NCBI GenBank assembly: GCA_030035585.1
Contig: CM057461.1
Coordinates: 170,015,624-170,079,623 of the forward strand
Length of the DNA stretch: 64,000 nucleotides
Direction: 5' to 3'
From: Dugong dugon
Lineage: Eukaryota > Chordata > Mammalia > Sirenia > Dugongidae
Shown here one piece after another: positions 9,039 through 20,815 of this stretch (position 1 is its first letter; every line of letters starts with the position of its first letter). A program made the translations under genes and the position numbers. Below the pieces are notes generated by a model, which saw only the letters and a program-made list of their open reading frames with translations, was not told the origin of the DNA and searched no databases.

Positions 9039-11412
9039 TATTATTATTAGGTGTTGTCAAGTCTGTTCCTACTCATAATGACCCTATGCACAACAGAGCA
9101 AAACACTGCCCGGTCCTGCGCCATAATCAAAATCGTTGCTATGTTTGAGCCCATTGTTGCAGCTACTGTGTCAATCCATCTCATCCAGGATCTCCCTCTT
9201 TTGCTATGACCCTCCACCTTACCAAGCATGATGTCCTTCTCCAGGGACTGGTCCCTGCTGATAATATGTCCATAGTACTTGAGACGAAGTCTTGCCATCC
9301 TCACTTCTAAGGAGCATTCTGGCTGTACTTCTTCCAAGACAGAATTGTTCCTTTTAATGGCAGTCCACGGTATGTTCAGTATTCTTTGCCAACACCATCA
9401 TTCAAAGGCATCAGTTCTTCTTGGGTTTTCCTCATTCATTGCCCAGCTTTCACATGCATATGGGGCAATTTAAAAACACCATGGCTTAGGTAAGGAGAAC
9501 CTTGGTCCTCAAAGTGACTTCTTTGATTTTCAATGCTTTATAGGGGCCTTTGGCAGCAGATTTGCCCAATGCAATATGTCATTTAATTTCTTGGCTGCTG
9601 CTTCCACGGGCATTGATTGTGGATCCAAGCAAAATGAAATCCTTCACAACTTCAATATTTTCTCCTTTTATCATGATGTTGCTTATTGGTCCAGTTGTGA
9701 GGATCTTTGTTTTCTTTCTGTTGAGGTATAATCCATACTGAAGGCTGTGGTCTTTGATCTTCATCAGTGAGTGCTTCAAGTCCTCTTTGCTTTCAGCAAA
9801 CAAGGTTGCATCATCAGCATATCACAGGTTGTCAATGAGTCTTCCTCCAATCCTGATGTCATGTTCTTCTTCATACAGTGCAGCATCTCAGATTATTTGC
9901 TCAGCATACAGATTGAATAAGGAAGGTGAATGGATACAACCCTGATGCACGCATTTCCTGACTTTAAACCATGCAGTATCTCCTTGTTCAGTTTGAATGA
10001 CTGCCTTGTGGTCTATATACTGGTTCTTCATGAGCAATTAAGTGTTCTGGAATTCCCCTTCTTCACAATGTTTTCCATAATTTGTTATGATCCACAAAGT
10101 CGAATGCCTTTGCATGGTCAATAAAACACAGGTAAACATCTTTCTGATAGTCTCTGCTTTCAGCCAAGATCCATCAGACATAGCAATGATATCCCTCGTT
10201 CCACATTCTCTTCTGCATCCAGCTTGAATTTCTGGCAGTTCCCTGTTGATGTACTGCTGCAGCCATTTTTGAATTATCTTCAGCAAAATTTTACTTGTCT
10301 TCAGTGCAGCTTGGACTTCTTCCTTCAGTACCATTGGTTCTTGATCATATGCTACCTCCTGAAATGATTGAAATCTACCAATTCTTTTTGGTACACTGAC
10401 TCTGTGTATTCCTTCCATTTTCTTTTGATGCGTCCTGCATCGTTCACTATTTTGCCCATAGAATCCTTCACCATTGCAACTTAAGGCTTGAACTTTTTCT
10501 TCAGTTCTTTCAGCTTGAGAAATGTGGAGCATGTTCTTCCCTTTTGGTCTTCTAACTCCAGGTCTTTGCACATATCATTATAACACTTTACTTTGCCTTC
10601 TTGAGCTCTCTTTTGAAATCTTCTGTTCATCTCTTTTACTTCATCATTTCTTCCTTATGCTTTACCTCTATTCAAGAGCAAGCTTCAGAGTCTCTTCTGA
10701 CATCCATTTTGGTCGTTTCTTTCTTTCCTATCTTTTAAATGACCTCTTGGGTTTTTTCCATGTATGATATGCTTGTCATTCCACAACTCGTCTGGTCTTC
10801 AGTCATTAGTATTCCATGCATCAAATCTATTCTCGAGATGGTCTCTAAATTCAGGTGAGATATACTCAAGGTTGTACTTTGGCCCTCATGGACTTGTTCT
10901 AATTTTCTTTGGCTTCAACTTGAACTTGAATATGAGCAATTGATTGTCTGTTCCACTGTCAGCCCCTAGCCTTGTTCTAACTGATGATATTGAGCTTTCC
11001 CATCATCTCTTTCCACAGATGTAGTTGATTTGATTCCTGTGTATTCCATCCGGTGAATCTGCATGTATAGTCACCATTTATGTTGTTGAAAAAAGGCATT
11101 TGCAATGGAGAAGTTGTAGGTCTTAAAAAATTCTGTCATGCAATTTCCTGCATCATTTCTATAACCAAGGCCATATTTTCCAACTACAGATCCTTCTTTG
11201 TTTCCAACTTTCGCATTTCAATCACCAGTAATTATCATGCATCCTGATTGCATGTTCAATCAATTTCAGATTGCAGAAGCTGATAAAAATCTTCACTTTC
11301 TTCATCTTTGGCCTTAGTGTTTGGTGTATAAATTTGAATAATAGTCATATTAACTGGTCTTCCTTGTAGGCGTATGGATATTATCCTATCACTGACAGTG
11401 TACTTCAGGATA
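9039..11412 (-). mobile_element. RTE/BovB-clade LINE, host copy, 3' part
   Basis: This covers the RTE from its 3' terminus (left edge, with a short ATT-repeat tail) back through the reverse-transcriptase region into the endonuclease coding region. It continues at 13222 after an inserted RTE. About 220 bp of the RT region is deleted at about 10297 (ttttacttg joined directly to tcttcagtg). Several ORF pieces remain, including 177 aa at 10038-10571, but stops and frameshifts break the frame. The encoded protein would have been an APE-type endonuclease plus reverse transcriptase. Confidence 0.9.
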
Positions 11413-13221
11413 TTGTTGTTAGGTGCTGTCGAGTCAGTTCTGACTCATTATCAACCCTATGTACAACAGAACAAAACACTGCCTGGTCCTGTGCAATCCT
11501 TACAATCGTTGTTATGTTTGAGCCCATTGTTGCAGCCACTGTGTCAGTCCATCTTGTTGAGGGTCTTCCTCTTTTCTGTTGGCCATTTACTTTACCAGAC
11601 ATGATGTCCTTCTCCACGGACTGATCACTCCCGATAACATGTCGAAAGTAAGTGAGACGTAGCCTCGCCATCCTTGCTTCTACGGAGCATTCTGGTTGTA
11701 CTTCTTCCAAGACAGATTTGTTGATTCTTTTGGCAGTCCATGGTATATTCATTTTTCTTTGCCAACACCACAATTCAAACGCATCAATTCTTCTTGGGTC
11801 TTCCTTATTCGTCATCTAGCTTTCACATGCATATGAAGCGACTGAAAACACCATGGCTTTCGTCAGGCACACCTTAGTATTCAAGGTGACATCTTTGTTT
11901 TTTAACACTTTAAAGAGGTCTTTTGCAGCAGACTTGACCAATGCAATGCATCTTTTGGTTTCTTGACTGCTGCTTTCATGGGCATTGATTGTGGATCCAA
12001 GTAAAATGAAATCCTTGACAACGTCAATATTTTTCTCCATTTATTATGATGCTGCTTATTGGTCCACTTGTGAGAATCTTTGTTTTCTTTATGTTGAGGC
12101 GTAATCCATACTGAAGGCTGTGGTCTTTGATCTTTATCAGTAAGTGCTTCAAGTCCTCTTCGCTTTCAGAAAGCAAAGCTGTGTCATCTGCATATCACAG
12201 GTTATGAATGAGTCTTCCTCCAATCTTGATGCTCTGTTCTTCTTCATATAATCCAGCTTCTCGGATTATTTGTTCAGCATACAGATTGAATAAATATGGT
12301 GAAAGGATACAACCCTGATGCACACGTTTCCTGACTTTAAACCTTGCAGTATCCCCTTGTTCTGTTTGAACAACTGCCTCTTGATTTATGTACTGGTTCC
12401 TCATGAGCACAATTAAGTGTTCTGAAATTCCCATTCTTCACAATGTTATCCATAATTTGCTATTATCCAAGCAGTCAAATGTCTTTGCATAGTCAATAAA
12501 ACACAGGTAAACATCTTTGTGGTATTCTCTGCTTTCAGGCAGGATCCATCTGACATCAGCAATATTTCTCATTCCATGTCCTCTTCTGAACCTGGCTTGA
12601 ATTTTGCCAGTTCCCTGACAATATACCGTTGCAACCACTTTTGAATGACTTTCAGCAAAATTTTACTTGTGTGTGATATTGATGATATTGTCTGATAATT
12701 TCTGCATTTGGTTGGATCACCTTTCTTGGGAATAGGCATAAATATGGATTTCTTCCAGTCGGTTGGAAAAAATGATGAAGTAAAAGAGCTGAATAGAAGA
12801 TTTCAAAGGTTGGCTCCAGAAGACAAAATAAAGTATTACAGCTACATGTGTGCAAAGATCTGGAGGTAGAACACCAAAAGGGAAGAACACACACAGCATT
12901 TCTCAAGCTGAAAGAACTGAAGAAAAAATTCAAGCCTCAAGTTGCAATATTGAAGAATTCTGTGGGGATAATATTAAATGATGCAGGAAGCATTAAAATA
13001 AAATGGAAGGAATACAGAGAGTCACTATACCAAAAAGAATTGGTTGACGTTCAACCATTTCAGGAGGTACCATATGATTAGGAACCGATGGTATGAAGGA
13101 AGAAGTCCTAGCTGCACTGAAGGCATTGGCAAAAAACAAGTCTCCAGGAATTGATGGAATACCAATCGAGATGTTTCAGCAAATGGATGCAGCACTGGAA
13201 GTGCTCACTCATCTCTGCCAA
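11413..13221 (-). mobile_element. RTE/BovB-clade LINE with 5' inversion (twin-primed), nested in an RTE
   Basis: A 13-bp perfect duplication, gtacttcaggata, at 11400-11412 and 13222-13234 brackets the insert. Its 3' part (11413-12765) is minus strand and matches the copy at 23.56-26.24 kb from that copy's 3' end back to about 24881. Its 5' part (about 12766-13221) is inverted to plus strand and matches about 24404-24856 of the same copy. The two parts are adjacent in the source except for about 24 missing bases. A 5' inversion with small junction loss and one outer TSD is the signature of twin priming. Confidence 0.92.
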
Positions 13222-13850
13222 GTACTTCAGGATAGATCTTGAAATGTTCTTTTTGATGAATGCAACACCATTCTTCTTCGTCATTCCCAGCATAGTAGAC
13301 CATATGATTGTTTGATTCAAAATGGCCAATAGCAGTCCATTTCAGCTCACTAATGCCTAGGATATCAATGTTTATGCATTCCATTCCATTTTTGATGATT
13401 TCCAATTTTCCTAGATTCATACTTCGTACATTCCACATTCTGATTATTAATGGATGTTTGCAGCTGTTTCTTCTGGTTTTGAGTCATGCCACATTAGCAA
13501 ATGAAGGTCCTGAAAGCTTTATTCCATCCACTTCATTAAGGTCGACTCTAGTTTGAGGAAGCTGCTCTTCCCCTGTCGTCTTTTGAGTGCCTTCCAACCT
13601 GAAGGTCTCATCTTCTGGCACTATACCCAACAATGCTCCGCTGCTATTCATAAAGTTTTCACTGGCTAATTTTTTCCAGAAGTAGACCACCAGGTCCTTC
13701 TTCCTGGTTAGTAGTAGTCTGGAAGCTCAGCTGAAACCTGTCTACCACGGTGATCCTGCTGGTATTTGAATACTGGTGGCATAGCTTCCAGCATCACAGC
13801 AATGTGCAAGCCCCCACAGTACAACAAATTGGCAGACGCGTGGGGGATAT
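13222..13850 (-). mobile_element. RTE/BovB-clade LINE, host copy, 5' part
   Basis: This continues the RTE at 9039-11412, starting with the duplicated 13-mer. A minus-strand ORF (13205-13438) encodes a start of the endonuclease domain with the pattern NIDILGISELKW. That pattern includes the glutamate-containing block typical of APE endonucleases. Further right, the 5' region contains the sequence later found in the tRNA-Gly SINEs of this window. The 5' end is near 13850. Confidence 0.85.
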
Positions 13851-14943
13851 TTATTATAGTATATATTTAATGTGAGGTTAGTATGTCTTTGATTTGTAAA
13901 ATGCTAGAATTATATTGAAATTATTGTTTTATTGATGCTCCGTTTATAAAGTTGCATAAGTGTTAATTGGTCTGCCTCAATCTTATTTTTCCCAAAAGGG
14001 CTGCTGTTTTTGGCGTGGGATTTTGAAAACACATAGTTTTTTGGAAATGCATATATCACATTATAGCAGAAATATGGCCACTTGTTGAGAGATAGATGTA
14101 GGGTTTCAAGCTAGATCTGTTTACTAATTAAGTAATCAGTTCTTTTAAACCAACCTCTCAGTATATGTCATTCAATTTTGGCTAAGCTCTTTCCACATAT
14201 GATTTCATTCAATTTTTCAACAGGCTTATCTGCTCAGAAGCTATGTACTGATTGCAAACTTGGTGCCAGGCAGCCTGCTAGGCTCTGGGGATATATCCAG
14301 AACAAGTATATATAAGAGAGCTAAGCCCTCTTACCAAGTAGATGTAAAAATCCCTATTGTAAATTATTACCTGCCATGGACAAGAAAGTGAGAGAAAGCC
14401 AGAGTTGCTGCAGTCCCTGCCACTGCTCTTGGGGAAGGAAGAGGTGCGTTCTCCTCCTATACCACATATCTGCCACCAGTCCTTTCTCCCTCACCCTCCA
14501 AGAAAGCCATAGCTCCTTGGGCTCTTTGTTGCTAACTCACTCTTGCATCACTCTGAGCTCTAAGCTGTGTGATCTTTGCCCTCTGACTCACAACTTGTTG
14601 TTGGGACTTGGTTTGTCTGGGGCTTGGCCTTCAGCTTTCCCTGTAACTTTCTGTCTCAAATCGCATCTCTGTTCATGGTTCTCAGCTTTGGGTCTTGCCT
14701 GAGGCAGGACTCACCAGCTCCAGCTCAGGCCTGTAGAACCCATGTCTGACCATGCGACCAGCCCTGGTTCCCTAAAAAGTGTGTGTTTGGATATTGAGTT
14801 CCATTCCTGCCATGTCTGGGACTCCTGCACAAGCATTTTGCAAGCCTCCAGGATCCCTCCATGCCACATTGTGGGAACATTGTTCCATGGGAACAAGGCA
14901 TCTAGGGGCCCAGCAAATTCTTAAAACTATATTCAACATACTG
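13851..14943. other. Unique stretch, no gene recognised
   Basis: A 108-aa ORF at 14376-14702 has no recognisable domain and looks like chance. The segment at 14235-14300 resembles an old mammal-wide repeat ('ggtgccaggcagcctgctaggc'). Confidence 0.4.
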
Positions 14944-15088
14944 TTGTTGGTGTTGGGGGCCATCAAGTCAATTTCAACTCATAGCAACCTCATTTGACAG
15001 AGTCGAACTGCCCCATAGGATTTTCTAGGTTGTAGTCTTTAAGGGAGCAGACCGCGAGTTCCTTCTCCCACAAACCTGCTGGAATACT
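14944..15088 (-). mobile_element. AfroSINE-type SINE, truncated
   Basis: The RTE-like 3' block ('gccatcaagtcaatttcaactcatagcaacc' type sequence) and part of the middle block are present. The tRNA-like head is missing. Confidence 0.75.
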
Positions 15089-15134
15089 TAATTTATAATT
15101 GAATGCCAATTTATAATCAAACAAGTTACAACCC

Positions 15135-15560
15135 TGCTTGAAAGTCTCCAATGGCTTCCCATAACACTTTAAGTTAAATTTATACTCCTCTCTCAGGCCT
15201 GTGTGGCTTGGACCCTGCCTCCTCTTTAACCTCATTTCTTGCTACCATCTTTCCTTAGCTCCATGCTTGAGCTACACTAGCCTTCCAGGTTCTTGAGCCT
15301 GACAAGTTGTTGTCTACTTTAGGGCCTTTCACACTCTGTTTCTTCTGTCTGGGTGTTCTTCCACTCACTCCATGATGAATGATTCTTTCCCATATTACCT
15401 AGTCTCGGTATAAATGTCACCTCTTCCAAGAAGCCTTCCGTGACCACAATGTTATTTCCTATCACTGTAATTAACCTCCGTAGCACTTATCATCTGAAGA
15501 GGGTTCATGTTATTTTACCACCTGTACACCCTGTGAATTAACAAGCTGCTTATAGTATTA
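15135..15560 (-). mobile_element. L2 (LINE2) fragment
   Basis: Blocks such as 'ccaatggcttcccataac', 'agggcctttcacactctg' and 'gtcacctcttccaagaagcc' follow the order of the mammalian L2 3' region read in reverse. It is old and strongly diverged. Confidence 0.75.
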
Positions 15561-15965
15561 TTAGGAATAATATAACATTAATATTATAACATTTGCCTAG
15601 CTGTACTAGAACAGTAGCACAAGCAGATATGCTTTTGAGAGCTTGAAAAGAAGCTTAAGCACCATTTCAAATTTTATTTCTAAGGAATAGTTCCATTTCC
15701 AAAAAGCCAACTTAAAAATTTTTTAGAAAACAACCTGGTGATTAATTGGTGGCTGTCTGTATCTACTCCTAGGGTCAACAGAAATATTGTATATTGTGTG
15801 CTGTCAGGGCTAGGGCAGGAGGCAGGAAAAAGTGAAAGAACAGAAAATCAGCCCCAGTCCTTAAGAACTTGCAATCTGATTGAAGAACAAAGTCTAGACA
15901 TAAAACCCTTTAAGCATGATAAAATGAACAAGTTGGGTACAGACAAAAATATGAATTGTGAGGGG
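15561..15965. other. Unique non-coding stretch
   Basis: No recognised element or gene. Confidence 0.4.
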
Positions 15966-15970
15966 CAGGT

Positions 15971-16459
15971 TGTCTTAGTTATCTAGTGCTGCTATAACAG
16001 ACATACCAAACTGCTTTAACAAAGAAGTTTATTCTCTCACAGTCCAGTAGGCTAGAAGTCCGAATTCAGGGCATCAGCTCCAGGAGAAGGCTTTTTTTCT
16101 GTCTGCCTTCTGATCAATCTTCCTCCGGACTAGGAGCTTCTCCGTGCAGGGACCCTGGGTCCAAAGGACGTGCTCTGCTCCCGGCACTGCTTTCTTGGTG
16201 GTATGAGGTCCCTCGTTTTGCTGGCTTCCCTTTGCTTTTATCTCTTGTAAGATAAAAGGTGATGTAAGCCGCACCCCAGGGAAACTCCTTTTACATTGGC
16301 TCAGAGATGTGACCTTAGTAAGGGAGTTACAATCCCACCCTAATCCTCTTTAAGATAAAATTACAATCACAAAATGGAGGACAAGCACACAGTATTGGCA
16401 ATCATGGCCTAACCAAGTTGACACATATTTTGGGGGGGACATAAATTCAATCCATGACA
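15971..16459 (-). mobile_element. Solo LTR, MaLR-like, perfect 5-bp TSD
   Basis: TG...CA termini (tgtcttag at left, catgaca at right) are flanked by perfect caggt pentamers (15966-15970, 16460-16464). The left block is the complement of the right end of the LTR at 152-683 (shared 'agcagcactagat' type end), and both contain the gtcctttggac block. They therefore appear to be two members of one MaLR-like family. Confidence 0.85.
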
Positions 16460-16464
16460 CAGGT

Positions 16465-17068
16465 TAAGAATGTGGAGAAAGGAGGAATGATGCATTGAAG
16501 AACGTATCCTAGAAGAGATGGATTTGAATCTGTGCTTGAAAGGTGTGGCTGGGTAGAGAAGTGAGTGGAGCTTTTGAACAGTGGAATATCTCATGAAAAA
16601 CCAAAGAAGTGGAAGGAATAAATTTTACTTAGGATAGCAGAAATTACAAAGGAAGAAGAAATGCTGGCAATCAAAGAGAGAGGTTGAGAGAGGTGTTTAT
16701 TTGTGGTGAGAGGGAGTTTGTGAGGGACCTTTAAGATAGAGTAAAGAATTTAGACCTGTTAATGTAGGCAGTAGGGAACTCTTGATCACGGGGGTAATCA
16801 AGACACCTGTCTGTCAGTGGAAGCTTGCATGTTGCTAAGATGCTGAACAGGTTTCAGCAGAGCTTCCAGACTAAGACAGCTTTCCTTACAGGATGGTTTC
16901 TGTACTCGGGGACAATTGCATTATCAGCTGATTTTAGGATAGATTGGACCAAAGAGAAATAAAAATTAGAATAACTAGCCAAGAGGTTATTTCTCTCTCT
17001 CTCTCTCTCTATCATCTGGCAAAAAGAATCAAATATCCAGAAGACCATGGTAATTAAAGGGAAGCACG
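16465..17068. other. Unique stretch with SINE fragment and TC microsatellite
   Basis: A TC dinucleotide run lies at about 16990-17011. A partial tRNA-Gly SINE is listed separately. Confidence 0.4.
16796..16882 (+). mobile_element. tRNA-Gly SINE body fragment
   Basis: It contains 'cctgtctgtcagtggaagc...gctgaacaggtttcagc...cttccagactaagacag', the RTE-5'-derived body of the SINE at 17077-17395. Head and tail are missing. It lies only about 200 bp upstream of that complete copy. Confidence 0.75.
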
Positions 17069-17076
17069 AATTCAAG

Positions 17077-17395
17077 TGGTTCAGTGGTAGAATTCTCACC
17101 TTCCATGTGTCTCAGCCAGTGCTCCTCAGGCTCAGCCACCACCTGTCTGTCAGTGGAGGCTCGTATGTTGCTATGACACTGAACAAGTTTCAGTGGAGCT
17201 TCCAGCCTAAGACAGACTAGGAAGAAAAACCTGGCAATCTACTTCCAAAAATCAACCAGTGAAAATCTTATGGATCACGATGGGTCAACTGAAAACCAAT
17301 CATGGGGGTGGCACAGGACTGGGCAATATTTTGTTCCTGTTGTTCATGGGGTCTCCACGAGTCGGGGGCTGACACAATGGCAACTAACAACAACA
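17077..17395 (+). mobile_element. tRNA-Gly-headed composite SINE with TSD
   Basis: The head 'tggttcagtggtagaattct' closely matches tRNA-Gly(GCC), including the A-box region. The body matches the RTE 5' region (compare 13690-13830 in reverse). The tail, ending 'caactaacaacaacaa', matches the RTE 3' end. An 8-bp TSD aattcaag (17069-17076, 17396-17403) confirms retroposition. It has no coding capacity. Mobilisation by the RTE reverse transcriptase is inferred from the shared 3' end. Confidence 0.9.
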
Positions 17396-17403
17396 AATTC
17401 AAG

Positions 17404-18056
17404 GGACATTGTAAGTTCTTTTCAGAAGGAATTAAGAGGAATTTTGCCATCCAGATAATTACTCCATCTTCAGAATGGAGACCTCAATCTAATAAAGCCC
17501 CCAGAGTTATCTGCCCTGTTTTTGAAGCCTTTCAGAGGCAGTCACAGGAACAAAGAAATGGCCATAACGAATCAGACCCTTGAGTCCTTCCACTCAGTAT
17601 GCCATTGACCACAGTAACCTGCAGTACCCTGAGAGCACCTGCTTCTCCTCCAGGTTCCAGACCCGGAGTCAGAGGACTGTCATGTGTCTATATATGTACC
17701 CAGGGCTCTGGGGTTGGAGGAGTTGAATGCAGAGTATGTCAGAGTGCAGAGCAGGAAGGCATGCAAATAAAGGAATCACACACCGGGGACACAACTCCAC
17801 CTGCAAATAATGGGAGTGTCTTAACACCTGCTTTCCTTACGTTGAGCAACATGCACTCAGAAAGAAAATGGAGACCTGAGGCCTTTTTTGTTTCTTTGAG
17901 CATGTAGGAACATTGGTCTTGACTAGAATCACTATCATTTCATGTCCTTCTCTTTCACATCTCATCTAAAACTCAATTCATCTAAGAAACTTTCTAAAGT
18001 TACCCTTAAACTCAGTGTTTCTCCTGGCCCAGGAGCCAAAATATATGTTGTTCCTG
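17404..18056. other. Unique non-coding stretch
   Basis: No recognised repeat. The ORF at 17599-17907 (102 aa) has no domain signature. Confidence 0.4.
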
Positions 18057-18595
18057 TTGTTAGGTGCCATTGAGTCGGTTCTGACTCATAGTGACCCTAT
18101 GTATAACAGAACGAAACACTGCCCAGTCCTGCACCATCTTCACAATTGTTGCTATGCTTGAGCCCATTGTTGCAACCACTGTGTCAATCCATCTCGTTGA
18201 GGGTCTTCCTCTTTTTCGCTGACCCTCTACTTTACTAAGTGATGTCTTTCTCCAGGGACTGGTCCCTCCTGACAATATGTCCAAAGTACATGAGACAAAG
18301 TTTCCACACACATCCTTGCTTCCAAGGAGTACTCTGGTTGTACTTCTTCTAAGACAGACTCGTTCATTATTCTGGCACTCCACAATATACTCAGTATTCT
18401 TCACCAACACCATAATTCAAAGACATTAATTCTTCTTCAGTCTTCCTTATTTGTTGTCCAGTTTTAGCATACATATGCGGCGATAGAAAATGTCATGGCT
18501 TGGGTCAGGCGCACCTTAGTCCTCAAAGTGACATCTTTGCTTTTGAACACTTTAAAGAGGTCTTTTGCAGCAGATTTGCCCAATGTAATGCATGG
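18057..18595 (-). mobile_element. RTE/BovB-clade LINE 3' end, 5' truncated
   Basis: Starts at the RTE 3' terminus ('cctgttgttaggtgccattgag') and runs back through the C-terminal ORF region to about 18595. The ORF is broken. The conserved 'cagggactggtccctcctgacaatatg' type block shows clear kinship with the other copies. Confidence 0.88.
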
Positions 18596-18599
18596 CCTG

Positions 18600-18911
18600 A
18601 TTTCTCATTTTTAAACAGGATTACATCCACACGTATACCAAAAACCAAAACCCGTTGCCATCAAGTAAATTCCAACTCATAGTGACCCTGTAGGACAGAG
18701 TAGAACTGCCCTATAGGGTTTCCAAGGCTGTAATCTTTATGGAAGCCAACTGCTACATCTTTCTCCCACAGAGCACTGGGGGGTTCAAACTGCCGACCTT
18801 TCAGTTAGCAGCCGAGCACTTTAACCACTGCACCACCAGGGCTCCCATCCACAGGTATTGGGGTTAGAATTCCAACACATATTTTGGAATGACACAATTC
18901 AATCCATAACA
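18600..18911 (-). mobile_element. MaLR LTR remnant split by a SINE
   Basis: The right part (18859-18911), ending 'gacacaattcaatccataaca', is the terminal block of a reverse-oriented MaLR LTR. A few bases left of the SINE (about 18600-18636) look like the same remnant. Confidence 0.55.
18637..18845 (-). mobile_element. AfroSINE-type SINE, long form, with TSD
   Basis: Complete minus-strand copy: complement of the T-rich tail (accaaaaaccaaaacccg), RTE-like 3' block, middle block and tRNA-like head. A 13-bp flanking duplication with one mismatch (18624-18636, 18846-18858) starts catccaca. It sits inside a MaLR remnant. Confidence 0.9.
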
Positions 18912-19015
18912 AGTATCCACTTGTCTTTTCAAGAACATAGCTACTACACTAAGAGGCACACCTGTGTATTTGTTTGGCACTTCCTGTTCTTTATTTCATA
19001 ATTATACTCTTTAAT

Positions 19016-19215
19016 TGCTTGTGGAGCAAATGGTCAAGCTCTTGACTACTAGCTGAGAGGTTGGTGGTTCAAACTTACCTGGAGGCACATCAGAAGACAG
19101 GCTTGGTCATCTGCTTCCAAAAGGTCACAGCCTTGAAAACCCTATGGAGCAGTTCTACTCTGCACACATGAGGTCACCATGAGTTGGAATTGACTTGACA
19201 GCCACTAAAAACAGT
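19016..19215 (+). mobile_element. AfroSINE-type SINE, diverged
   Basis: It has a diverged tRNA-like head ('gcaaatggtcaagctcttgac'), the middle block and the RTE-like 3' block ('gaggtcaccatgagttgg'). It is older than the SINEs with perfect TSDs. Confidence 0.75.
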
Positions 19216-20564
19216 AACATGATGTCTTCTGTCTAACTATATTATAAATTCCCTGGGGGCATAAACCTCATGTATTAATCTTTTGGTATTTCCACATACT
19301 TCCCCTTACTATGCTTGCTATGTGGTGGGCATTCCACACATGCTCTTCCTATCAGATCAAGTCAGAAGAGAAGTCAGTGGTCTATAGTTAGGTCTAAATC
19401 TTTTGTGACTGGAGAAGAAAGAAAATGGGCAGGTATTTCAGCTTTCAAATGGCATGGGAAATTTGTTTTTTTCTCCGTAGCAATTCGAGTAGATATTCGA
19501 TTTACCATGTAGCAGGGATCATGGAAGTGCAATACAAAACTCAAATGACAGTATGAAATGTATTTTGTGTGTATTCACAAAATTCCACAGAATCAATCAC
19601 CATCCCTTTGACCGAGTTAATATGAACTCCAGTGGCAGTAACCCATGGACCTCTAATAGAATTCACGGATGGGAAATAGTAACAGTTCCCGTGGTGGCAT
19701 TACCGTTGCTACTGACTGTGATCTATGGATGACAGCCTCCCAGAAAACACATTGACACAATGGCTCAGATGGGGCCTTTATGTGATATTAGGCCAGTGAT
19801 CTGCGGACAATGTCTCACCGGGAGGTTTCTCAATTGCCTTCTTCTAAACTTTCCTTCATGCTTCTAGGGCCTATCCAGTTACTCAGGGATGTCTGCCTGT
19901 GCTCTAAGGCTACCGAGCTTGCTAGCAAAGACATCTCCATGACACTAATGAGCTGCTGCAAAGCCAGTGAGAAAATAAAGAACAGCTATAGATGGAAGAT
20001 TTTCTCTAATCTGAGATGATGTAGGTGTAGGAGTGTTTGCTTCTAAAGTATAGTTAAGCTCCAACAGCCAGATTTGGCTTTATTTCTTATCAAGTCCTGT
20101 TGACCATTTTGAAATCTGCTTTGTCCATACCTAAAGAGGCCTTGCCATCTCTGGGCTAGTCGTTCAATTGGTCAAGTGTTTGCTGAATGTGTTCACAATT
20201 GTGCTAAGCATTGTTGTAGACATAGGAGAATAATTAGCTTCAGCCATCAAAGAGCTTGTAATTGAATTCAAAAAGGTGAAACTGCCCCGTGTGAACCCAC
20301 GTGTAATTATGGGCTAAATTGGTGTATACCTGCCTCTGGGCTATTTGAAGATTGTGCATTCAAAGCTGCCGAATAAACCCATGTACTTCTTGTATCATTG
20401 CTTTAATCCAGTGATGCAATGGGTGTATGTTCCGGCACTGGGTAATGGATCAGGTAATAGGTGGCAGAAGAAAGGGTGAACTCATCAGTAGATGCTGAAA
20501 AGACCTGAATCTTACATCTTTATAGTAGGTCAAGGGCATGGAGGTAGGGCAGGGATAGAGGATA
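19216..20564. other. Unique non-coding stretch
   Basis: No gene or clear repeat. The short ORFs have no recognisable motifs. Confidence 0.4.
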
Positions 20565-20815
20565 ACTAACACTTCCAAACACCTCTTGTGCTCCAGACAC
20601 TTCACTTTGGTTGCCTCATTTTATCTTTACAACAGCCCAATGAGGTAGATATTAACCTCATTTTACGCATGAAGAAATAGCAGCTCAGAGACGTTACCTT
20701 CCTTGCCCCAGGTCACACAACCAGGAAATGACCAAGCAGGACCAAAACCTGGATCTGTCTCTACCAAAGCCTACACTCTTCCCACTTCACCACCCTAGCT
20801 CCTTGTAACACCTTT
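20565..20815 (-). mobile_element. MIR
   Basis: Reverse-oriented MIR with 'gcctcattttatctttacaac', 'caatgaggtagatatta' and a 'ccaggtcacacaaccag' type core. Ancient and mammal-wide. Confidence 0.8.

Noticed and set aside
10038-10571. 177-aa ORF as a host gene
   Set aside because: The sequence is a piece of the minus-strand RTE ORF with an internal deletion, not a host protein.
14376-14702. 108-aa ORF in unique DNA
   Set aside because: Low-complexity, leucine/serine-rich translation with no domain. No support for transcription or splicing in the sequence.
17077-17150. Functional tRNA-Gly gene
   Set aside because: Only the 5' half of the tRNA is recognisable, and it merges into a SINE body with TSDs, so this is a SINE head, not a tRNA gene.
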